NCBI GenBank assembly: GCA_018335585.1
Contig: JAGXRZ010000020.1
Span: 186,001-250,000 of the forward strand
Length of the DNA: 64,000 nucleotides
From: Selenomonadales bacterium
GTDB lineage: Bacteria > Bacillota > UBA994
Direction of reading: 5' to 3'
Shown here: positions 44,021-51,579 of the stretch, piece after piece
Layout of the letters: each line of letters opens with the position of its first letter
Position numbering within the stretch: position 1 is the stretch's first letter
The notes under the pieces: model-generated
Told to the model about the DNA's origin: nothing
Seen by the model: the letters and a program-made list of their open reading frames with translations, nothing else
Database searches by the model: none
Program-made: the position numbers and the translations under genes

Positions 44021-44698
44021 CTATGCTTTTTCCCGTAACTGAACTACGAATTTCTTCTCACCATCGAGATAGGCATATAAGACAGCCTTGGAATCGCTGA
44101 CGTTATACTGCCGCAACAATTTTGCGAACTCCTCCTGCCCGTAGCCTGCCTCCTGCACGGAACGCCAATGTATATGCCCATCCGTAATTAAGGGCAAAGG
44201 GAGCCCCTGGTAGGTAACCGCTACCCCTAAGTCTTTAGGCGTAGCCGGGCGTTTCTCGGCACGCGGCATAACACTAAGGTTCCCCCCCGGCTCTAGCACG
44301 GCATACTCCACTTCCCCTAGGTCAAACACGCCTTGGGAGCGTAGACCCACCATAAGGTCATGCAGAGTATAGCGCTGCCGACGCATTTCTCGCTCCATAA
44401 GCCTCCCCTTGGCAACAATAATGCTCGGGGTGCCATTTATAAGCTCCCGCACGCGCTCGGACTTTAGCGAGGCGAAAGACAAAGCGACTTCGGCACAGAG
44501 CAGTACGGCTAGGGGCAGGAGACCGAGGAGTAGCGGTTGCTCCGGGTGCTCGATGGGAAGTGCGGCTAGTTCGGCAATCATGATGGAAACGACCAAGTCA
44601 AACGGCGATAGGTTGCCCATTTCCCTCTTTCCCATAACCCGCATAACAAAAAGCACAGCGAAGTAAAAAAACAGCGTGCGAAAGGCAATAGTCAGCAA
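44021..44698 (-). CDS. DUF421 (YetF family) membrane protein
   Basis: A 225-residue YetF/DUF421 protein. Three N-terminal hydrophobic segments precede a cytosolic domain with INGTPSIIVAKGRLMEREMRRQ (shown in part), YTLHDLMVGLRSQGV, EYAVLEPGGNLSVM and QEEFAKLLRQY. Several YetF-type proteins of Bacillus sit in the spore inner membrane and affect spore heat resistance. The TTG at 44698 has AGAGGTG 6 bp upstream, and the family N-terminus (FRTLFFYFAVLFVMRVMGKRE) starts just after it. A terminator separates it from the coat operon upstream. Confidence 0.88.
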   Translation of the reverse strand: MLTIAFRTLFFYFAVLFVMRVMGKREMGNLSPFDLVVSIMIAELAALPIEHPEQPLLLGLLPLAVLLCAEVALSFASLKSERVRELINGTPSIIVAKGRLMEREMRRQRYTLHDLMVGLRSQGVFDLGEVEYAVLEPGGNLSVMPRAEKRPATPKDLGVAVTYQGLPLPLITDGHIHWRSVQEAGYGQEEFAKLLRQYNVSDSKAVLYAYLDGEKKFVVQLREKA

Positions 44699-44747
44699 CT
44701 GCACCACCTCTTTTCTACCCTGCCCTAGGCCCCGCGAAAATATAAAA

Positions 44748-44765
44748 GCCGCTGCGCTCAGCGGC
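44748..44765 (-). terminator. Terminator at the end of the spore-coat operon
   Basis: Minus-strand GCCGCTG-AGCG-CAGCGGC, a 7-bp perfect GC-rich stem, followed by TTTTATATTTT. The stop codon of the CotS-like gene (44760-44758) lies inside the hairpin. Confidence 0.85.
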
Positions 44766-45843
44766 GGGGGAAAGGTCTCCAAGTAAGGGGTGTAGTTAGC
44801 GATGGCGGTGAAGGTGGAGGCGGTGAAAGCTCAGGCGACGCATCAGCCTCTACCGTGACTAGCTCGACATCGTTCTTGGGTGTAACCACCTGCACCTTGT
44901 CGCGGCGAATCTCTGTCAGGTGCTCCTCCAGCCAATCTAGCCATTCGCCCTTGCGTTTTGACAAAGCCAGCACTCTCTCCCCGTCAAAAGTGGCGTTGCC
45001 GCGGGTGACTTCGTCTAGTTTCTCAGCCCATTCGTGGGGGTAACACAGATAAGCCAAGAGCATTTCACGCTCAAGTGCGCTAAGTGGGCGAGCTGCTTGA
45101 TAGGCGGACAAGAAGTGCAGCCCTGGCTCATTGCCAAGCCCGGCCTCGAAAAGCAGCTCCCCCACGTTAATAAAGCTATGGTCTACGCATAGGTGCGCCT
45201 CATTGAGGCACACGGCATGTGTCTCGCGCATATAGGCAAATTGTCCGAAGGATGCGTGCGCCAAAGACAACACGCGCTCACCGGCAAGGCTCTCTGTGTA
45301 CCTCTCTGCCCGAGTCAGCGCTTCTTCTGCTTGCCGCAGCAACTCGCGCAGTGCTTCGCCCCTTGTGCCCTTGCGGTAGCGATGTGTTGCCAAACGCCAG
45401 TAAGCGGCTCGCTCGCGCGCCGCAGTCAACCAATCGCTGGCCAGACACGTCGTCGGTGGCGGTTGCACCGCGAGCACGGCGGGGGAAGCGCGGTGCAGGT
45501 GCGCTATAAGGCGTCCCACAGCTCTAACCTCGAAGAAGTTGCTGGCATCGCACGCTGTGCCCGGCATGTACTGAGTCAGGTACACCCACCTGCCGTCGAC
45601 CTCCACGGCATATGCTCCATCCTGAGTCCTGATGAACTGCCCAAAATCGCGCAAGCCCAACTCGGCTAACCGATCTAGACTGGCGCCGGCCCAACTAAGC
45701 TCCAAGAGCCCGCCGAGCGAGTAGCGCACGGCCGCCAACCCGCTGTCAGTCGTCAGGCAATCGACTCCGTCTACACTTAAGAGCGAAGGAGGTAGGCCGT
45801 ATAGCGCGGCAACATTGGCGGCGTTCGTAGTCAACCAGCTCAT
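44758..45843 (-). CDS. CotS/YutH-family spore coat-associated kinase-like protein
   Basis: A 361-residue protein of the CotS/YutH/CotI coat family, which has an aminoglycoside-phosphotransferase-like fold. LAHASFGQFAYM is in the position of the catalytic loop but lacks the usual HGD, while the DHSFINVGELLFEAGL segment resembles the IDFD part. Activity as a kinase is therefore doubtful. The C-terminus ends in a proline-rich tail (PELSPPPPSPPSL). The ATG at 45843 has GGGAGG 6 bp upstream. Last gene of the coat operon, 33 bp after the GNAT gene. Confidence 0.8.
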   Translation of the reverse strand: MSWLTTNAANVAALYGLPPSLLSVDGVDCLTTDSGLAAVRYSLGGLLELSWAGASLDRLAELGLRDFGQFIRTQDGAYAVEVDGRWVYLTQYMPGTACDASNFFEVRAVGRLIAHLHRASPAVLAVQPPPTTCLASDWLTAARERAAYWRLATHRYRKGTRGEALRELLRQAEEALTRAERYTESLAGERVLSLAHASFGQFAYMRETHAVCLNEAHLCVDHSFINVGELLFEAGLGNEPGLHFLSAYQAARPLSALEREMLLAYLCYPHEWAEKLDEVTRGNATFDGERVLALSKRKGEWLDWLEEHLTEIRRDKVQVVTPKNDVELVTVEADASPELSPPPPSPPSLTTPLTWRPFPRR

Positions 45844-45876
45844 ACATGGCCTCCCTTCGCGGAGCATCAATCTAAT

Positions 45877-46362
45877 CTATTCATGTCCGCGCTTCTGTAA
45901 AACCACATCCTCGCCCCTGCACAAATCGCCAAAGGTCTTAAGCGATAGCACCACTTTGCCGTTGTCACGCACGAATACGGCGTAACCGAGCAGCCCGCAG
46001 CCAAACGCGACCTTCAGGCTTGGTACGTTGTCGGCTGCTATTTGCACGTGAAAACTGCCAAGCTCAGCAACGGCCCGGCGCAGAAGCTCCTTGCCCAGCC
46101 CGCGACTTCGGGTGCTGCGTCTGACGACGGCTAGGGAGCAGTCCTTGCCATAATCCTTACCTACCAGTACGCCTGTTAAGCGCTTGTTCTCAGTGGCGGC
46201 TAGGACGAGCGTTCCCGGCTCCGTAAGGTCTAGCTTAGTTAGGGCACGGAGCTTAGCACTCGTTTCGCGCGTGATGTGTTTGTCTTTGTGCTGCCTGACG
46301 AAGGCGACAATGCGCTTCTTCCAGCGCGGCCATTTCTCTCGGCTAATCTTAAATACTGACAC
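45877..46362 (-). CDS. GNAT family N-acetyltransferase in the coat ATP-grasp operon
   Basis: A 161-residue GNAT-fold protein. The acyl-CoA loop is RSTRSRGLGKELLRRAV, preceded by GVLVGKDYGKDCSLAVV, and followed by QIAADNVPSLKVAFGCGLLGY. The GTG at 46362 has GGGGGA 7 bp upstream and lies within the end of the ATP-grasp gene upstream (14-bp overlap). GNATs in amidoligase operons are proposed to modify or transfer amino acids. The substrate here is unknown. Confidence 0.85.
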   Translation of the reverse strand: MSVFKISREKWPRWKKRIVAFVRQHKDKHITRETSAKLRALTKLDLTEPGTLVLAATENKRLTGVLVGKDYGKDCSLAVVRRSTRSRGLGKELLRRAVAELGSFHVQIAADNVPSLKVAFGCGLLGYAVFVRDNGKVVLSLKTFGDLCRGEDVVLQKRGHE

Positions 46363-47677
46363 CGCTCTGTCCCCCACTGCTTTGGTAACCGGCGAGATAC
46401 CGGCTAAACTCCACTAGCCTCCGCAGCGACTTGGCCCTGATGGCAGGTTCGTCAAACTTCATCGGTTTGGCGTTAGCCTCAAAAAAATAGCACTTCTTTG
46501 CCTCGGTAATGCCGATGTCCATAGACATTTCGCCAAAAAGACTGCCTACGCCGCGTTCTATGGCCGGTGCCACCTTGAGGGCCAGTGCTTCGATTTCCTC
46601 GCGCAGGCCTTGTGGTCGACCAGCGCTTTCGCCAAAGGCCTCCTTCAATACCGTGTCCAGAGGTGCAATATGCCCTCCATTCGGCACATGTGTAGTGATA
46701 CCCCCCGGCGCCGCTACGCGCACGCCTATGCCTGTGACTTCCCACTGGCCTTGATTGTTTTTTTGCACGAGCACCCGAACATCGAAAATGGCGCCGCGAA
46801 GCTTCGCTAGGCGCAGCCCTTCCTGCAGCAAATAGCGGCTCCCCGCACGCCGTGCGACAAAGGCACGGAGCAGCGCGTCGGTGCCGGTGTACGAAGCATG
46901 CCGATACTTTGCCCCGTCCTTGTAGCTAAGAACTAGTTTTTGGCCTTTACGCCATACGCGCATGATGCCCCGTCCCGCAAAGGTGTCTTGCGGCTTAAGA
47001 TACACCATGTCGTGCTTTCGCAGCATGTCGACTAAGTCTTTCGGCTCCCGGTAGAGACACGTCTCAGGAACAAAAGGTGTAAGCTCAGGCTGTTTAGCGA
47101 GGAGGCCGTACAGCTCCCACTTGTTGAGAAACTTTGGGTTAAACAGCGCCACCGCCGGTTGCAGGCGCTTTATCTGCTGCTTGAAGCGCATTACAGGCAG
47201 TGACACCTCGCTCTTCCTATCAGGCACGCGGTTGTAGACGACATCAGGCAGAGGGTATTCCCGTGGCACCCACCGACCTCCTACGCGTGCATAGCCAAGC
47301 ACTCGCCTTTGCGCGAAATCTACGTCTTCGACGGCAAACACAAAGGCTACGGCCCCCATTTCTCCGGCCATCCGTGTTAAAGCGGTGTAGTTCTCGCGCC
47401 GGCCGCGCAGCCCGCGAAACCCCGGTAGAGTGCCGGGGCGTTTGTTCGTCATAATACCTACATATGGCCCGATGCGCATGCCGTAAGCGGCGCGCCACAC
47501 GCCTACGCGCTGCTTGTCGCGCAGACCAAGCAGGTGCGCTGCCCGCTCTGTGAGCTCTAGCGCGCTCTTTCCCTCCGCAAGCCTAACTCCCCCTGATACT
47601 TCCGCCACGCCTCCAGAAAGGCGCGTGGCTTGCGCCCGCTGCTGCTCACTCGCTATGATTACTCGTGCGTAGTGCAT
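46349..47677 (-). CDS. YheC/YheD-family coat-associated ATP-grasp protein (paralogue 1)
   Basis: A 442-residue protein. The N-terminal about 75 residues form a small YheC-type domain that ends in MRIGPYVGIMT. The ATP-grasp core has VVYNRVPDR, NPKFLNKWELY, the ATP lysine in VYLKPQDTFAGRGIMRV, FDVRVLVQKN, TTHVPNGGHI and the metal-binding end FFEANAKPM. Homologues YheC/YheD of B. subtilis are spore coat proteins; the reaction is expected to be an ATP-dependent carboxylate-amine ligation but is unproven. The ATG at 47677 has AGGAGGTG upstream; a longer frame is rejected. Confidence 0.88.
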   Translation of the reverse strand: MHYARVIIASEQQRAQATRLSGGVAEVSGGVRLAEGKSALELTERAAHLLGLRDKQRVGVWRAAYGMRIGPYVGIMTNKRPGTLPGFRGLRGRRENYTALTRMAGEMGAVAFVFAVEDVDFAQRRVLGYARVGGRWVPREYPLPDVVYNRVPDRKSEVSLPVMRFKQQIKRLQPAVALFNPKFLNKWELYGLLAKQPELTPFVPETCLYREPKDLVDMLRKHDMVYLKPQDTFAGRGIMRVWRKGQKLVLSYKDGAKYRHASYTGTDALLRAFVARRAGSRYLLQEGLRLAKLRGAIFDVRVLVQKNNQGQWEVTGIGVRVAAPGGITTHVPNGGHIAPLDTVLKEAFGESAGRPQGLREEIEALALKVAPAIERGVGSLFGEMSMDIGITEAKKCYFFEANAKPMKFDEPAIRAKSLRRLVEFSRYLAGYQSSGGQSGVSI

Positions 47678-47687
47678 ATTGCACCTC

Positions 47688-49025
47688 CTACCTGATTTCG
47701 CCAAATCCAGCCGCGAAATGGGCGTAAGCGCACACGCAATGGTATGAATACCACCCGTCCCTGCGGGCCCAGATAGGCGCAAACACCATTCGGCCTGGTT
47801 TGGCATTAACTTCAAAGAGATACACCTCGCCGTTTGGCGTAACGCCTAGGTCGAGCCCTAATTCCCCGAGCCTTACATTCATGGCCTTCTCTAGAGCCAA
47901 GGCCACTTCCTTGCCGGCCTGAATGATGCGGCCGTAAACAAGCTGCTCGTTACCGCCGAAAACTTCCTTTAGTACCCGCAGCAGCGGGTAGACGCGGCCC
48001 CCGTTATGGACATGAGTCGTGATGGCACCCGATACCGCAACTTTGGCCGCAGGCCCTATCGCTACCCATTCCCCGTAGCCGTTCCGCTGCATGGTGACGC
48101 GAACATCAAAAGTGCGCCCCCGGTACTTGGCTAGGGTTAAACCTTGCTGTACTAGGTATTCACGGCGATGCCTGGCAGCGAGGAGGTCGGCTGCCGCCGC
48201 CTCCCACGTAGCATGCCGGTGCAAGATATTGGTGTGGCCGTGGCGATAGGCCACCACAAAACCGCCGAGCTTACTCTGGTAGACACGCATGATGCCGGCT
48301 CCCAAACTTCCCCCTACCGGCTTGACGTAGGCATGCTGATGCTTTTTGAGTATACTCGCGACATCGGACACGCCGCGCCAGGGCCTAGTTTCGGGCAGGA
48401 GGTGGTTGACCTCGCCTGAGCGGGTAAGCCAACGGTGCACGTGCCATTTGTTAAAGAACATGGGGTTAAAGAGGTATGTGTCTCGGACCGAGCTAAGTTG
48501 CCTGAGAAAGCTCCGGTAATGCGCGGTGCGCTCCAAGCCGCGGTTAGGAATACGGTTGTAGATGACGTCAGGTAGCGGCAGAGTAATACTCCTCACGCCG
48601 TGACCATAGTCTACCGTGCCCCGCACCAAGCGCCTCCCCCAATCGACGTCGCGCGAAGTGAACGCATAGACAAAGGCCCGCACCCTAGACGCGGCCCGGC
48701 ACAGACCACGGTACATGGGGTTACGTCCAACACTTTGCGACGAGCCAAAGGGGACAGTCAAGAGACCGATGAGCGGTCCGAAGTGGAGCTCATTCTCGCC
48801 TCTGTCGTAGACAAGCTTGCCGTTATAACCTGCCGGGTAGTGCAACCTCATCCTTAAGAGCGGCGACAGCGAGTACTCCTCCGCCAGGTCTGCTTTGGCC
48901 AAGACCACTGCCTTAACAGTCCTGCTGCCAAAACGCACTTTCACGTGGCTGCCGGTCGCAAGTCCCATTTCCGCAATCTTACAGGGCCGCAACGCCACCG
49001 CACATCGCCCGTTTACATCACGCAC
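47688..49025 (-). CDS. YheC/YheD-family coat-associated ATP-grasp protein (paralogue 2)
   Basis: A 445-residue paralogue of the neighbours. The N-terminal domain ends in LHFGPLIGLLT. The core has VIYNRIPNR, NPMFFNKWHVH, AYVKPVGGSLGAGIMRV, FDVRVTMQRN, TTHVHNGGRVYP and LFEVNAKPGR, so ATP and metal ligands look complete. The GTG start at 49025 lies inside the end of paralogue 3 (13-bp overlap), with AGGTGA 6 bp upstream. It is followed by paralogue 1 after 10 bp. Confidence 0.88.
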   Translation of the reverse strand: MRDVNGRCAVALRPCKIAEMGLATGSHVKVRFGSRTVKAVVLAKADLAEEYSLSPLLRMRLHYPAGYNGKLVYDRGENELHFGPLIGLLTVPFGSSQSVGRNPMYRGLCRAASRVRAFVYAFTSRDVDWGRRLVRGTVDYGHGVRSITLPLPDVIYNRIPNRGLERTAHYRSFLRQLSSVRDTYLFNPMFFNKWHVHRWLTRSGEVNHLLPETRPWRGVSDVASILKKHQHAYVKPVGGSLGAGIMRVYQSKLGGFVVAYRHGHTNILHRHATWEAAAADLLAARHRREYLVQQGLTLAKYRGRTFDVRVTMQRNGYGEWVAIGPAAKVAVSGAITTHVHNGGRVYPLLRVLKEVFGGNEQLVYGRIIQAGKEVALALEKAMNVRLGELGLDLGVTPNGEVYLFEVNAKPGRMVFAPIWARRDGWYSYHCVCAYAHFAAGFGEIR

Positions 49026-50134
49026 GGCTCTTCACCTCGCCTCGACTGACCTAAGTACCTGCAGTACTGCATTGGCCGCAAAACACTCAGGCGCCTTAAG
49101 TCCATCGCCTTAATCCTAAGAAAGACCTTGCGCCCCGGCTTGCTGTTGGCTTCAATAAGCCACACCTTGCCGTCCCTATCTACTCCTAAATCCAAGCCTA
49201 GCTCTCCAAATCGCCCTAGCTCTCGGTCGAGTGCGCTCGGGATCGCCAGACACAGGCTCTGAATCTTAGCATAGATAGCCTCCCACTGCTCGGGAAACGC
49301 AAGCCGCAGCAAAGCCTCGGTACGCATAGCTCTGCCGCCGCCGTGCAGGTTCGACGTGATGCTCCCCCTCTGCCCTATGCGAGCCGCTGTACCCGTGAGC
49401 GCCCACTTGCCCGTTTCGTCCTTCTGCACTACCGCGCGAACATCAAATGTACTGCCATGATAGTGGTTCAGGTAAAGCCCCTGCTGCACCAAGAGCCTGT
49501 GCCGCTGACTTTCTCGCTTGGCTAGGCTAAGCGCCACAGCGGCTGAGTGTACCAGTGCCGAGTATGGTCGGTTAGCACTGTCGCGGCCGCGGCACGCTAG
49601 GCCTGAACCGGTAGCGCGAATTTGCATAACACCTTTGCCTTGGCTCCCCATGTCCGGCTTAATAAAGACATAGCGATGTCTATCTAACATGTGCTTAAGA
49701 ACCGCGACGCCGCTAAGCCTTTTTGTGTCGGGCACATGGGGGGCGAGATCCGGGCACTTGCGTACTGACCGATACACCTCCCACTTCCCCTTTAAGGCAC
49801 GGCCAAAGAAGACTACACCTCTCTGCCGCTTGAGCCTTCGCGCGGCGGCAAACAAGATGTTTGCCATATGCCCGCGCGGCGGGAAAAGACGGTCGTAGAC
49901 CACGTCCGGCAAGGGGAAGCGCTGGTGACTCCACCCGCCGAGGCTAGGATTATAGGTATATCCCGCAACCGTCCGCGCTTGCCAATCGACATCTAGGGGA
50001 CAAAAGACAAAGGCGCGCACGTTTAAGCCCCTCGCCGCGCGAATCAGCTGCTTAAAGTAAAGCCCTTCGCTAAAAGGTAACCCCGTCCCCCCCCTCCTCG
50101 ACGACATAATGCCCACTAAGATTCTGCCGCTCAT
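49013..50134 (-). CDS. YheC/YheD-family coat-associated ATP-grasp protein (paralogue 3, short)
   Basis: A 373-residue paralogue that begins directly at the GPxxGI-like strand (RILVGIMSSRRGGTGLPF) and lacks the 75-100-residue N-terminal domain of its neighbours. The core is intact: VVYDRLFPPR, GKWEVYRSV, VFIKPDMGSQGKGVMQI, FDVRAVVQKD, SNLHGGGRAM and LIEANSKPGRKVF. The ATG at 50134 has AGAGGTGA upstream; an ATG 15 bp earlier is less likely. It lies 18 bp after the amidoligase gene. Confidence 0.88.
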   Translation of the reverse strand: MSGRILVGIMSSRRGGTGLPFSEGLYFKQLIRAARGLNVRAFVFCPLDVDWQARTVAGYTYNPSLGGWSHQRFPLPDVVYDRLFPPRGHMANILFAAARRLKRQRGVVFFGRALKGKWEVYRSVRKCPDLAPHVPDTKRLSGVAVLKHMLDRHRYVFIKPDMGSQGKGVMQIRATGSGLACRGRDSANRPYSALVHSAAVALSLAKRESQRHRLLVQQGLYLNHYHGSTFDVRAVVQKDETGKWALTGTAARIGQRGSITSNLHGGGRAMRTEALLRLAFPEQWEAIYAKIQSLCLAIPSALDRELGRFGELGLDLGVDRDGKVWLIEANSKPGRKVFLRIKAMDLRRLSVLRPMQYCRYLGQSRRGEEPCVM

Positions 50135-50152
50135 TTTGTCACCTCTCACTTC

Positions 50153-51568
50153 TTACCCGCGGTAGATTCTCGCGCGCGGTATCTGAAGACCCCAGGTCTT
50201 GCGGATGTCAATTTTCTCAACCCATGTCTCTTGTTTTTGGATCATTTCTTCGAGCACTTTCATGCCCTGCTCATACAGACCAAACGTCGGCGTAGCAGCT
50301 AGGTCACTCCAAAGCGCGGCGAAGTGCGGCATAAAGTACTCGCGGTTGGCGGTGACAAACGCCTGCTGGGCCTCAGCCCTTAGGAAGACATCACGCGCTA
50401 GTACATGGTATTCGCTGGCAATAACTTTGGCCAGACAAAGCGCGGCCCTGCTAACTTCGGGCGAGACTAGCCAACTTGCCGGCGTGCGATACTCAAAGCC
50501 ACCATGAGGCTTCAGGCGAAAGTCTCCGAGAAAGCCGTATTTTTCCCGACGACGCCGCGCTGAAGTCGGTTCTTCAATCAACAGCAGAGGCACGGCGAGG
50601 TAGTTATCTAGAGCTCGCAGCAGCTGTCCGGAGAGCAGCACGCCCTTGAAATGAATGTGGCCGCCTACAGGAAACTGATCGAAAGGCATACTGCCAGCCC
50701 GCCACTCGATGTTAGAGAAAGGTGCTAGACGCAGTGCTTTGCGCATGACCATGCGGATATTGTCTACTACCTGTAGTGGCGAGTAACTAGGTGCCGGCCG
50801 GATCTCCGCTAAAGGGTATCCGGACACAGGACCCCGCACGAAGCGTGCATCGCACCCCACTGCGCCTTCTCTGGGGAAGAAGCGCGAGGCCATAACTAGG
50901 CGGCGCGTGCGGCAGTCACGCAGCATAAACTCAGGGTCGGCGCCTACGCTCACTACCTTGTCAAGGTAATTAGGATTGGCCTTCTGAAAGATAGGTAGAG
51001 TCTGCCGGAGCTCGGCTTCGCGTATGCGCTGCCTGATGTGCTCCGCATAGGCCTCGACCAAGCGAGTAGTTACTCTGGGGGCTGCGTCAATGCCCAACAC
51101 CTTGAGTTGACCGCGGCTGTCTACTCCCACCTCTACCACCCCAAAATCGAGACGCAGCGTGTGCAAAGCCCTTGTGGCTAGGACTGACCCGTCGCGCGCT
51201 TCCTTAGAGCCCTGTGATGATACTTCCAGTGCCGCGCTCTGACCTATCTCTCTGCGCAACACCCTAACTACCTGCAAATCAAAGAGGGAGTACCTATACC
51301 GTCGATACCACGTGCTCTTGGCAGTAGCCACCGGCACGGAGCCCTTGGCCCACATGTCGCGCGCCTGCGGGATGTTGCGCAGGGCTGCCGCCTTGTTCAG
51401 TACGACACTTACCTTGGCGTCAAGTTCACCGTCCCGTTCGCTGCCCCAGCGAATGAGCACTTGTGGCAAGTCGTGCTGCTCGAGTGCGGGCTGCGCAGTG
51501 AGTGCCGGTAGTTCACTCTCTAAAGCACGGCAAGCGGAGGGGTCGTGATGGAGGATTACGGCCGCCAT
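50153..51568 (-). CDS. Degenerate ATP-grasp fused to PhiEco32-type COOH-NH2 amidoligase
   Basis: A 471-residue protein. Residues about 205-471 match the PhiEco32-like amidoligase-type 2 family, a glutamate-cysteine-ligase/GS fold: VGADPEFMLRDC, AVGCDARF, PLAEIRPAPSYSP, GGHIHFKG and FEYRTPASWLV. Residues 1 to about 200 resemble pieces of an ATP-grasp: SVVLNKAAALRNI, RYSLFDLQVVRVLRRE and LRLDFGVVEVGVDSRG, but the metal-binding end is changed to LGIDAAPR and the usual NGG loop is missing, so this half is probably inactive. GGAGGGGAAGC precedes the ATG. It lies between two ATP-grasp genes. Confidence 0.85.
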   Translation of the reverse strand: MAAVILHHDPSACRALESELPALTAQPALEQHDLPQVLIRWGSERDGELDAKVSVVLNKAAALRNIPQARDMWAKGSVPVATAKSTWYRRYRYSLFDLQVVRVLRREIGQSAALEVSSQGSKEARDGSVLATRALHTLRLDFGVVEVGVDSRGQLKVLGIDAAPRVTTRLVEAYAEHIRQRIREAELRQTLPIFQKANPNYLDKVVSVGADPEFMLRDCRTRRLVMASRFFPREGAVGCDARFVRGPVSGYPLAEIRPAPSYSPLQVVDNIRMVMRKALRLAPFSNIEWRAGSMPFDQFPVGGHIHFKGVLLSGQLLRALDNYLAVPLLLIEEPTSARRRREKYGFLGDFRLKPHGGFEYRTPASWLVSPEVSRAALCLAKVIASEYHVLARDVFLRAEAQQAFVTANREYFMPHFAALWSDLAATPTFGLYEQGMKVLEEMIQKQETWVEKIDIRKTWGLQIPRARIYRG

Positions 51569-51579
51569 GCTTCCCCTCC

